In this document: in pieces, positions 1-6,154 of the stretch
Layout: every line of letters begins with the position of its first letter
Position numbering within the stretch: the stretch's first letter is position 1
Assembly (NCBI GenBank): GCA_038326995.1
Contig: JBBQKP010000124.1
Location: 1 to 9,910 of the forward strand
From: JBBQKP01 sp038326995
GTDB taxonomy: Bacteria > Planctomycetota > Phycisphaerae > Tepidisphaerales > Tepidisphaeraceae
Length of the DNA stretch: 9,910 bases
Reading direction: 5' to 3'
Program-made: the position numbers and the translations under genes
The notes under the pieces: generated by a model
What the model was told of the DNA's origin: nothing
Databases searched by the model: none
Seen by the model: only the letters and a program-made list of their open reading frames with translations

Positions 1-86
1 TGCTCGGGCCGATGGTGGATGAGGAGAAGCGATTGGGCGATCTCGCGTCACGGGTCGAGGCCGCACGCGAACAAATCGCGGCGTGA
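1..86 (+). CDS. C-terminal end of an unidentified gene (partial)
   Basis: An open frame enters from the left edge (first full codon at position 3) and ends at TGA 84-86. It gives 27 residues beginning LGPMVDEEKRLGDL and ending EAAREQIAA. The stretch is rich in Glu, Arg, Ala and Leu and reads like a helical or coiled-coil tail. The next gene starts 82 nt downstream on the same strand. The fragment is too short to assign a family. I prefer this frame to the overlapping one that would extend the next gene N-terminally, because this peptide has normal protein composition and the other is Arg/His-rich and unlike a protein. Confidence 0.55.
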   Translation, partial: LGPMVDEEKRLGDLASRVEAAREQIAA

Positions 87-168
87 GGGGGCGGCGCGAT
101 GCGGCGGCGAGATTTGGCGGCGTGATGTGGACGGCCACCAAGCGAGATTGAACCGCGGCAGGTATAGT

Positions 169-759
169 ATGTTTATGCGATACGCTTTTGGACTGACGAG
201 TCTGCTGGTGTCGGTGGCGATTATGCTCTGGCTTTTCGCCGGGCCGATGGGCGGCGGCGGGGTGAGCTATTTGGGAGTGCTTGCGAAGGAAAGAAAACAG
301 GCGACGGCGCAGGTGAACGAAATGTCGGGCAAGGCGGCGGACGGAAGCGAAAAGGCGACCGACTCGATCACGTTTGAAGTGACTCAGCGCGGCGGTGTGA
401 CAGATGCGATCCTGATCAAAACAGTTCGGCCCGGCGGGACGATGGACGTGCGATACGGCCTGCAGGCGGGCGACGAAATCACTGAGATCGGCCCGTTGCC
501 CGTTCGCGGCGGGGGCATCATCAGCTCCGAGGCCGAGGCGCGAGATTTTTTGCTCGACGGATTCGCGCGTAAGAGCAAGCTGACGGTTCGACGCGCGGGC
601 GCGAAGCTCGAACTGCCGACAAGCGATTTCGTGCCTCCGGCGTTTGTTCCCGTCGCGCCCGCGACGATGCCGACAGTGCCGACAATGCCGAGCGATATTG
701 ATGAATCGATATCCCACCCGCCGCTGTTCGGCGGGCTGCGTAAGGTGCCGACGCATTGA
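169..759 (+). CDS. Membrane-anchored PDZ-domain protein
   Basis: The predicted protein has 196 residues. Residues 4-25 form one hydrophobic segment (start MFMRYAFG, then LTSLLVSVAIMLWLFAG), read as an uncleaved signal anchor or a signal peptide. A Lys/Glu/Ala-rich linker (about 39-65) follows. Residues about 67-145 resemble a PDZ domain: TFEVTQRGG, a GLQAGDEITEIG stretch matching the usual 'GL..GD.I..I' core, and a final LTVRRAG strand. The tail is Pro-rich (VPPAFVPVAPATMPTVPTMP). No protease residues are present. The start is placed at ATG 169, with ATG 175 as an alternative; an AGG lies 6 nt before ATG 169. The frame stays open upstream to 19, but that extension is basic, low quality, and overlaps the previous gene. 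The next gene downstream is a PDZ-containing protease, so a role in envelope protein quality control or as an adaptor is possible but inferred. A GspC-like secretion component is another TM-plus-PDZ option. Confidence 0.65.
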   Translation: MFMRYAFGLTSLLVSVAIMLWLFAGPMGGGGVSYLGVLAKERKQATAQVNEMSGKAADGSEKATDSITFEVTQRGGVTDAILIKTVRPGGTMDVRYGLQAGDEITEIGPLPVRGGGIISSEAEARDFLLDGFARKSKLTVRRAGAKLELPTSDFVPPAFVPVAPATMPTVPTMPSDIDESISHPPLFGGLRKVPTH

Positions 760-794
760 AAGGCCGCGTCGGCTGGAATCTTGAGATGCAAAAC

Positions 795-855
795 TCTGGC
801 CCGGCTGGCAAGCGATTTTTCCTCTTGGGACAAACGAGCATGTCCTGACGGACGG
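795..855. repeat. Degraded copy of the 99-nt palindromic element
   Basis: Two blocks here match the two arms of the 7751-7849 element in the same order and orientation. TCTGGCCCGGCTGGCAAG (795-812) matches the left arm at 15 of 18 positions. ATGTCCTGACGGACGG (840-855) matches the right arm at 15 of 16. The loop is shorter (27 nt against 49). The two blocks no longer pair well with each other, so this looks like a decayed or partly deleted relative. It lies in the 218-nt gap between the PDZ protein and the protease. Confidence 0.55.
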
Positions 856-961
856 CGCGGAAGAATTATTAGGACAGTAAATCGAATTACAGAAGCGTCA
901 GTAAAACGCGGTCTAGAATGTGCGGGATTCGGCCGCGCGTTGCACGCACCAGACTATTAGC

Positions 962-967
962 GGAAGG
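962..967 (+). promoter_or_regulatory. Ribosome binding site deciding the protease start
   Basis: GGAAGG at 962-967 ends 10 nt before ATG 978 but only 1 nt before ATG 969. The spacing therefore favours ATG 978, which also starts directly at a signal peptide. It is the clearest Shine-Dalgarno-like site in the window. Confidence 0.5.
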
Positions 968-977
968 TATGAACCAC

Positions 978-2435
978 ATGACACACACACGATTTCTTAT
1001 TTCGGCGATCGCAGGCGTTTGCACTGTTGCGAGTGCGCAAACACAGCCTACTGCTGAGCCGATGATCTCTGAGTCGGCGATTGCTGAGTCGGCGACTACG
1101 CAGACAACTGCTGGGGCCTCGCCGCGATTGTTCACACCCGCAACGCCCGAGCGCGTGGTCGATGTGACGACGCGCGTATTCCCGGCGGTGGTGCGTATTG
1201 ACGTGGCGCAGGAGGTGTTTGAAGACGGGAAGCGAACGCTGCGACGTGGTATAGGATCGGGCGTGATCATTGACGGGCAGGGCCATATTCTGACGAACTA
1301 CCATGTGGCTGGTCGGGCGGCGGAGATCAAGGTGACGCTGTTTAATAAGGAGCGCGTCAACGCGCGACTTCTGGGCGACGATCATTGGACGGATCTCGCG
1401 GTGATCCAGATGGACATGAAGGAAATCAGAGACCGCAAAATTGAGTTCAGCTATGCCGAGCTGGGCGAAAGCAACTCGCTGGTGACGGGCCAGGATGTGA
1501 TTGCGATCGGCACGCCGTTCGGCTTGTCGCGCACGATGACACTGGGCATTGTCAGCAACACCGAGCGGACGTTTTATCCCGACCAGAGTTCGATCGACGA
1601 ATATGAGACGGGGTGGTTCAGCAACTGGATTCAGATGGACACGCCGATCGCGCCGGGAAATTCGGGCGGGCCTTTGGTGGATTTGAACGGCAAGATCGTG
1701 GGCATCAACACGCGAGGGATTCAGGGGCAGGCACTGAATTTCGCGATTCCGATCGACACGGCAAAGGATGTGGTTCAGCAGATTCTCGCCTCCTCGACCG
1801 ACGGAAAAAAAGGGCGAGTCACCAGGACCGATCTGGGCATGGATTTCAAGCCTTTGCAGGAACTCGAATCGTTCTACGACATCGAGATTAATAAAGGCGC
1901 ACTGATCAACAGCGTCGATCGAGGCAGCCCGGCGCAGAAGGCGGGCATTCGGCCGCAGGACATTGTTCTTGCGATCGACGGCGAGCCGTTGAACGTGCGG
2001 TTCCCCGAAGAAATCGCGCCGGCCAAGGCTCGCATTTCACGACTCGACCTGACCAAGCCCATCGTCATTTCTGTTCGACGAGCGACGGAATTGCTCGAGT
2101 TGACGGTGACGCCAGAGCGCCTGCAATCGGCCGTCGGCGACGAGCGCGAGGTCAAGCCCTGGGGCATCGCGGTCAGGCAAGTCACACGAAGGCTCGCGGT
2201 CGAGCGTCGGCTTGATGACAATAAGGGCGTCATCGTTACCAGCGTCAGTCCGAGCTTCCCGGGCGACCGCGCTCAGCTCCAGCCGGGCGACGTCATCCGA
2301 AAGATCAACGGCCAGGCGATCGAAGACCTCGAGGCCTTCGAGACGGTTTTCGAAGCGACCAAAGACGCGGAGCAGTTTCTGCTCGAAGTCACACGAGGCA
2401 GAGGCGTGCGTTCGGCGGTGCTGAAGATGAAGTAG
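978..2435 (+). CDS. HtrA/Deg-type periplasmic serine protease, two PDZ domains
   Basis: This 485-residue secreted trypsin-fold protease would degrade or refold damaged envelope proteins (HtrA/Deg family role). The N-terminus MTHTRFLISAIAGVCTVASA is a signal peptide with likely cleavage after ASA (residue 20). A low-complexity linker follows (about 21-55). The protease domain spans about 60-275 with the full triad: His109 in ILTNYHVAG, Asp139 in HWTDLAVI, and Ser229 in IAPGNSGGPLVDLNG. PDZ1 (about 283-380) contains GALINSVDRGSPAQKAGI followed by RPQDIVLAIDG. PDZ2 (about 393-485) contains GVIVTSVSPSFPGDRAQLQP followed by GDVIRKINGQ. Length and layout fit DegP/DegQ/MucD-like proteins; the exact subgroup (degP, degQ or mucD) cannot be settled here. 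ATG 978 is chosen over ATG 969 and ATG 918 because of the GGAAGG spacing and the clean signal peptide. The gene converges on the Rieske gene, 22 nt away. Confidence 0.93.
   Translation: MTHTRFLISAIAGVCTVASAQTQPTAEPMISESAIAESATTQTTAGASPRLFTPATPERVVDVTTRVFPAVVRIDVAQEVFEDGKRTLRRGIGSGVIIDGQGHILTNYHVAGRAAEIKVTLFNKERVNARLLGDDHWTDLAVIQMDMKEIRDRKIEFSYAELGESNSLVTGQDVIAIGTPFGLSRTMTLGIVSNTERTFYPDQSSIDEYETGWFSNWIQMDTPIAPGNSGGPLVDLNGKIVGINTRGIQGQALNFAIPIDTAKDVVQQILASSTDGKKGRVTRTDLGMDFKPLQELESFYDIEINKGALINSVDRGSPAQKAGIRPQDIVLAIDGEPLNVRFPEEIAPAKARISRLDLTKPIVISVRRATELLELTVTPERLQSAVGDEREVKPWGIAVRQVTRRLAVERRLDDNKGVIVTSVSPSFPGDRAQLQPGDVIRKINGQAIEDLEAFETVFEATKDAEQFLLEVTRGRGVRSAVLKMK
1054..1098 (+). repeat. Three tandem 15-nt units in the protease linker
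   Basis: Units begin at 1054, 1069 and 1084. The last two share the 12-mer CTGAGTCGGCGA; the first is more diverged. They encode AEPMI, SESAI and AESAT, a pentapeptide repeat in the unstructured linker between signal peptide and protease domain. In-frame slippage is the likely origin. Confidence 0.5.
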
Positions 2436-2457
2436 GAACGAGCGACGGCCCGCCCAA

Positions 2458-2802
2458 TTACGCCTGCTTCAACTGTGCCTGCACCCAATCGGGTTTGCCT
2501 TCGCTGGGAAGCCTTCTGGTGGGATAAACCTTCAGCACTTCCGCATCCCACCCGCCGGTGAGGTTTCCGGTGGTAAGCTGAAATCCCCAGCCGTGCCATG
2601 GGCAGATGGCGCATGCATCGGATCCCGTGCCCGTGATGTGCCCGCCCGACATGCTTCCGCCCGCGTGGGGGCATGAATTGTCGGTCACGAAGGGCTCTCC
2701 CTCGTGGAGAAAAACCGCAAGTTGATAGCCTTGGACCTCGACGTACTTGCCAAGGCCTTCCTTGAGTTCGTCCATCGTGCAAAGGGTGATCCAGGAGAGC
2801 AT
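2458..2802 (-). CDS. Rieske [2Fe-2S] ferredoxin, NirD-like
   Basis: This 114-residue soluble single-domain Rieske protein has no signal peptide or membrane segment. The cluster ligands are complete: Cys44 and His46 in CPHAGGSMSGG, and Cys67 and His70 in CPWHGWGF. The 20-residue gap between the pairs and the later FQLTTGNLTGG stretch fit the NirD or dioxygenase-ferredoxin type. It probably transfers electrons to an oxygenase or reductase partner, but no such partner is in the window, so the substrate is unknown. The ATG lies 32 nt downstream of the gnd stop on the same strand, which suggests co-transcription. No Shine-Dalgarno precedes it (leader ...GACACCACC). Annotation as a nitrite reductase small subunit would be overreach because no large subunit is nearby. 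Confidence 0.88.
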   Translation of the reverse strand: MLSWITLCTMDELKEGLGKYVEVQGYQLAVFLHEGEPFVTDNSCPHAGGSMSGGHITGTGSDACAICPWHGWGFQLTTGNLTGGWDAEVLKVYPTRRLPSEGKPDWVQAQLKQA

Positions 2803-2834
2803 GGTGGTGTCATTCTGATTGCCGACTCACAAGC

Positions 2835-4274
2835 TTAGCCGTTCCATTCCGTGTGCGAGAACTCGCCCGGCTTGGAGGTGCGTTCGTAGGTGTGGGCACC
2901 GAAGAAATCTCGCTGAGCCTGAATCAGGTTGCCGGGCAGGCGAGCGCGGCGATAGCTGTCGTAGTACGCGAGTGAGCTGCTGAAAGCGGTCAGGCCGATG
3001 CCGTTGTCGATGCCCAGCTTCACGACGCGGCGCCAGGCTTCTTGACGCGTCGCGATCATCTTCGCGAAGTTTTCGTCGGTCAGAAGGTTGACCAGGCCGG
3101 GGTTTTTCTTGAACGCCTGGGTGATGTCTTCGAGGAAGACGGCGCGAATGATGCAGCCCGCGCGCCAGATCATCGGGATGTCGTCGAGCTTAATTTTATA
3201 ATCAAAGCCGCCTTTTTCTTTCGTCAAATTCGCCGCGGCGAGCAGGGCCATACCCTGGGCGTAGCTGCAGATCTTCGAGCAGTAAAGTGCGTCCTTGATG
3301 TCGCTGATGAGCTGCTTTTTATCGCCGGAAGCCACTTTGCTGCTCGGCCCGGCGAGCTTGGTCGAGGCGCTGGTCCGCTGGTCTTTCAGCATCGAGATTT
3401 GCCGCATGTCCACCGCCGCCGCCATCGTCGGCAGGGGCACGAGCAGATTCAGCCCCGCTTGGATCGTCCAGGTTCCCGTGCCTTTCATGCCCACGACGTC
3501 GCGAATTTGTTCGACCAATGCGCGGCTGGGGTCCTGCGGGTCGGGAAAGTTGATGACCTTTTGCGTGATGTCGATGAGGAACGATTCCAGCTCGCCCTTG
3601 TTCCAATCGGCGAAGACGTCTTTGAGCTGTGCATTGCTAAGCCCCGCGACGTTTTTCAGGAGGTCGTAGGCTTCGGCGATCAACTGCATGTCGCCGTATT
3701 CGATGCCGTTGTGGACCATCTTGACGAAATGCCCGGCCGAGCGTTCGCCGCAATAGGTGACGCAGGGCACGCCGTCGCTGGGTGCTTTGGCGCTGATTTT
3801 TTCCAGAATGGGCCGAAGGTATTCGTATGACTCGCGGTCGCCGCCCGGCATGATGGACGGGCCGTGACGAGCGCCTTCTTCGCCGCCCGAAACACCCATG
3901 CCAAAGAACTTGATGCCGGTGGGGCGAAGCGTATTTTCACGTCGTTCGGTGTCAGTAAACAAAGCGTTTCCGCCGTCGATCAAAATGTCACCGGGGTCGA
4001 GGAAGGGTTTGAGCGCGTCGATGGTGGCGTCGGTGGCGGCACCGGCTTTGACCATCATCAGAATCTTTCGCGGCCGCTGGAGAAGAGCGATAAACTCCTG
4101 TGGCGTCGCGCCCATTTTCGCGTTCTTGCCCGCGGCGTAGGTGTCGATGAAATCCTGAGCCTTGCTCGTTGTGCGGTTGTACACCGCGATCGGAAAACCT
4201 TTTTCCTCGATATTCAGGGCAATATTTCTGCCCATCACGTCAAGGCCGACGATGCCGAAAGATTGAAGTGCCAT
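2835..4274 (-). CDS. gnd: 6-phosphogluconate dehydrogenase, decarboxylating
   Basis: The enzyme converts 6-phosphogluconate to ribulose 5-phosphate and CO2 with NAD(P)+ in the oxidative pentose phosphate pathway (cytosol). The 479-residue length is normal for the long (E. coli/mammalian-type) form. The dinucleotide fold starts FGIVGLDVMGRNIALN (6-21), with VYNRT (31-35), typical of NADP-using enzymes. The substrate signature GMGVSGGEEGARHGPS is at 125-140. The catalytic region GHFVKMVHNGIEYGD has Lys185, His188 and Asn189. The C-terminal tail has YYDSYRRARLPGNLIQAQRD and FGAHTYER. ATG 4274 is chosen because homologues begin just before the nucleotide fold; the frame extends to 4403, but those 43 residues match nothing in the family. 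No Shine-Dalgarno is seen. The third fingerprint position is Asp12 where Ala is usual. Confidence 0.95.
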   Translation of the reverse strand: MALQSFGIVGLDVMGRNIALNIEEKGFPIAVYNRTTSKAQDFIDTYAAGKNAKMGATPQEFIALLQRPRKILMMVKAGAATDATIDALKPFLDPGDILIDGGNALFTDTERRENTLRPTGIKFFGMGVSGGEEGARHGPSIMPGGDRESYEYLRPILEKISAKAPSDGVPCVTYCGERSAGHFVKMVHNGIEYGDMQLIAEAYDLLKNVAGLSNAQLKDVFADWNKGELESFLIDITQKVINFPDPQDPSRALVEQIRDVVGMKGTGTWTIQAGLNLLVPLPTMAAAVDMRQISMLKDQRTSASTKLAGPSSKVASGDKKQLISDIKDALYCSKICSYAQGMALLAAANLTKEKGGFDYKIKLDDIPMIWRAGCIIRAVFLEDITQAFKKNPGLVNLLTDENFAKMIATRQEAWRRVVKLGIDNGIGLTAFSSSLAYYDSYRRARLPGNLIQAQRDFFGAHTYERTSKPGEFSHTEWNG

Positions 4275-4437
4275 ATCTGGTATGTCGTAATTGAAAGTGC
4301 GGTTTTGAGCAATCGGACGAACCGCCGGTGGAGCGGGTGCGAACCAAATGAGGTCGGTAGAAGAAACTTCCGCAGCTTCATACACACAGCGGTAGATCCG
4401 CACACGACGTCATGCGGCCTCGAAATCTTCATTTTCT

Positions 4438-4468
4438 GGGTGCCACGGCTATGTACACATAGCTGTGG
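4438..4468 (+). repeat. REP-like palindrome upstream of the RAYT gene
   Basis: A GGGTG head is followed by a near-perfect hairpin. CCACGGCTATGT (4443-4454) pairs with ACATAGCTGTGG (4457-4468) across an AC centre: 12 pairs with one G-T. It ends 21 nt before the RAYT start codon. It matches the reverse complement of 5099-5129 at 24 of 31 positions, and all mismatches lie in the hairpin part rather than in the shared GGGTGCCAC head. Confidence 0.75.
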
Positions 4469-4489
4469 TGAAAGATAAGATTCAGATGC

Positions 4490-5050
4490 ATGTCCCGGCG
4501 TCGTATGTTTACGCGAATTGATTCGGCTGGCACTGCAAGGTTTCTTACGTTCAGTTGCTACCGTCGACTTCAGCTGTTGGGCACGCCTGCTTTACGCGAT
4601 CACTTCATCGCTGCGATGAGGCTCGCATTCGAGCGGCATGCAGTCCACCCGCTGGCTTGGATAGTCATGCCCGAGCATGTACACCTGATCGTCCTACCCG
4701 AACGAAACGAAGCAGTCACATCCTTTCTGATGGGGTTGAAACGACCGTTCGCGCAGTTGGTACTCAAACGTTGGCGCGAGCTGCGTGCACCGGTGTTAAG
4801 CAAACTGTTACGCAATGACGGCACGCACAGATACTGGCAGACTGGCGGCGGCTTTGATCGACTACTTCACGGAAACGAGTTGTTCGAAAAGATTCGCTAC
4901 TGCCATCAGAATCCGATTCGACGCGGATTGTCGGTCACCAGCATCGACTGGCGCTGGTCAAGTGCGCCGCAATATGAGGGGCTGGTCGATTCGATCGGAC
5001 CTCGCGTGGCCTTTCACGTGATGCCTCCGGCGGATCGTGTTTTGACGTAA
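4490..5050 (+). CDS. REP-associated tyrosine transposase (RAYT, Y1/HUH family)
   Basis: This 186-residue protein belongs to the IS200/IS605-related TnpA_REP group, single-strand nucleases that recognise REP hairpins and use one catalytic tyrosine. The N-terminal strand is ARFLTFSCYRRLQLL. The metal-binding HUH motif is His63-Val-His65 in WIVMPEHVHLIVLP. The candidate nucleophile is Tyr137 in EKIRYCHQNPIRRGL, preceded by GGGFDRLLHG and followed by DWRWSSA, all typical of RAYTs. Length and motifs are intact, so it may be functional. The ATG at 4490 is followed by an in-frame ATG at 4505; neither has a clear Shine-Dalgarno. It is the only plus-strand gene between 2458 and the right edge. It sits between gnd and the glycosyltransferase and is flanked by inverted palindromes. 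RAYTs are usually single-copy and may be domesticated rather than actively jumping. Confidence 0.92.
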   Translation: MSRRRMFTRIDSAGTARFLTFSCYRRLQLLGTPALRDHFIAAMRLAFERHAVHPLAWIVMPEHVHLIVLPERNEAVTSFLMGLKRPFAQLVLKRWRELRAPVLSKLLRNDGTHRYWQTGGGFDRLLHGNELFEKIRYCHQNPIRRGLSVTSIDWRWSSAPQYEGLVDSIGPRVAFHVMPPADRVLT

Positions 5051-5098
5051 CGCGTGTCGCTCATTCGTAGTCAAAGCCGTGAGGACAGACTTTGCATC

Positions 5099-5129
5099 GC
5101 ACAGGTACGAGTACCTACCTGTGGCACCC
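5099..5129 (-). repeat. REP-like palindrome downstream of the RAYT gene, inverted
   Basis: Read on the minus strand this begins GGGTGCCACAGGTAGGTA and ends TCGTACCTGTGC. CACAGGTA pairs with TACCTGTG in an 8-bp stem. It begins 48 nt after the RAYT stop and faces the upstream copy. One stem pair changes from C-G in the upstream copy to G-C here, and one G-T becomes A-T, so pairing is kept. It also lies 38 nt beyond the glycosyltransferase stop, where it could incidentally act as a weak terminator. Confidence 0.7.
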
Positions 5130-5167
5130 GCTACACGTCATAATTTGCATGGTTTAAAACGTGCCCG

Positions 5168-6148
5168 TCACCCCGGCGATTCATTGATCACGCCCAGCAC
5201 GCGGTCGACGGAGATCGCGTCGAGTGATGATTCGTGCAGCACGCGGACAGACGGGCCGACGGGTGACCAGACGGCGGGGTTTGAGGCGGGGCCGAAGAGG
5301 GAGATGGTCGGCACGCCGATGATGGCCGCGAGATGGCCCGGGCCCGAGTCGTTGCCGACGAAGGCGCGAGCGTCCTGAATCGACTGCAATAGCGCGAGGT
5401 AATCGACGGGCCTGGAAACTTCGGCGAGCGATTCAAATGTCGCGAGCGCGGAGCGTGGAAGGCGTTCGAGTTCGACTTCGCCCAGCACGACGCGGACGGG
5501 GATGTTGAGTTGCTTGAGTCTGGTCGCGAGTTCGACGAACCGCTCGACGGGCCATTGCTTGTCGGGCGAACCCGCGCCGGGGTGGAGGACCACGTGTTCG
5601 CCGCGTATGCGTCGCGGCATGAGGCCGGCCGTCCGCACGCGCGACAGCATTTGCGAAGACGCCGTCGCCAGTGCCGCGAAACCGGTGGTGAGCTGGGCGA
5701 TGAGAAACTCGGAAACGGGCAGGGGCGTCTCGTTCATTCCAGGCCGGCCGCGAAGGGTTGCGACCTGCGTCTGAGGCGCGAGACGTTTGACGGCTGTCGT
5801 CCAGGCGGCGGTCGTTGCGATGGCAGAAACATGGTCCGCCTGCCCGAAGATGCCCAGAACCAGCGACGCCTGCCCGAGCAGATCCAATCGTTGTTCGTCT
5901 AGTTGCGGCTGCGGCTGATCAGGTGAGGACGGTATGGGTGAGCTTGCGTCGCCAAAGAGTGCGTGCCAGGGCTCGGCGTCGCGGTACTCCACGCCCAGGA
6001 CGCGCTGCGCGAGGCGGCCTTTGCTTTCGTGCGTGATGACGATGACGCGGTGCTGTGCCAGCACGCGTGAGATGCCCAGCAACATCGGCCAGGTCGAGAT
6101 GAAGTCGCCCAGTGCCGCCTGATGGAAGATGAGCACGTTGCGAAGCAT
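5168..6148 (-). CDS. Glycosyltransferase family 9 (heptosyltransferase-like)
   Basis: This 326-residue protein has the GT-B layout of the ADP-heptose:LPS heptosyltransferase family (GT9), which adds sugars to lipopolysaccharide core or related envelope glycans at the inner face of the membrane. The N-terminus NVLIFHQAALGDFISTWPML holds the family Gly-Asp (Asp15). The donor-binding half has HPGAGSPDKQWPVERF (189-204). It also has FVGNDSGPGHLAAIIGVPT (263-281), then SLFGPASNPAVWSP. The central part (about 65-180) is less conserved. The true donor may be heptose or another sugar. It starts 6 nt after the hemL stop and is probably translated from the same message. No Shine-Dalgarno fits in the spacer (ACCGCC). 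Confidence 0.88.
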   Translation of the reverse strand: MLRNVLIFHQAALGDFISTWPMLLGISRVLAQHRVIVITHESKGRLAQRVLGVEYRDAEPWHALFGDASSPIPSSPDQPQPQLDEQRLDLLGQASLVLGIFGQADHVSAIATTAAWTTAVKRLAPQTQVATLRGRPGMNETPLPVSEFLIAQLTTGFAALATASSQMLSRVRTAGLMPRRIRGEHVVLHPGAGSPDKQWPVERFVELATRLKQLNIPVRVVLGEVELERLPRSALATFESLAEVSRPVDYLALLQSIQDARAFVGNDSGPGHLAAIIGVPTISLFGPASNPAVWSPVGPSVRVLHESSLDAISVDRVLGVINESPG

Positions 6149-6154
6149 GGCGGT

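Noticed and set aside
19..168. N-terminal extension of the PDZ protein to position 19
   Set aside because: It overlaps the end of the upstream gene, is Arg/His-rich, and would place the hydrophobic anchor 50 residues in. ATG 169 gives a clean anchor at the N-terminus.
384..841. Minus-strand open frames opposite the PDZ gene
   Set aside because: Ser/Arg/Pro-rich composition typical of antisense frames in GC-rich coding DNA; no domain visible.
914..919. TAGAAT as a -10 box for the protease gene
   Set aside because: It resembles TATAAT, but no -35 lies at 16-18 nt; TTACAG at 887-892 is 21 nt away. Not enough to call a promoter.
3042..3830. 262-codon plus-strand open frame inside gnd
   Set aside because: It is exactly antisense to the well-supported gnd coding sequence and rich in Arg, His, Val and Asp; a shadow frame.
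4275..4403. 43-residue N-terminal extension of gnd
   Set aside because: The family begins a few residues before the nucleotide-binding fold; the extension has no recognisable feature.
4438..5129. The RAYT locus as an IS200/IS605 insertion sequence
   Set aside because: No tnpB-like gene is present, and the 'YCHQNPIRRGL' and 'DWRWSSA' motifs point to the RAYT branch rather than to classical IS200 TnpA.
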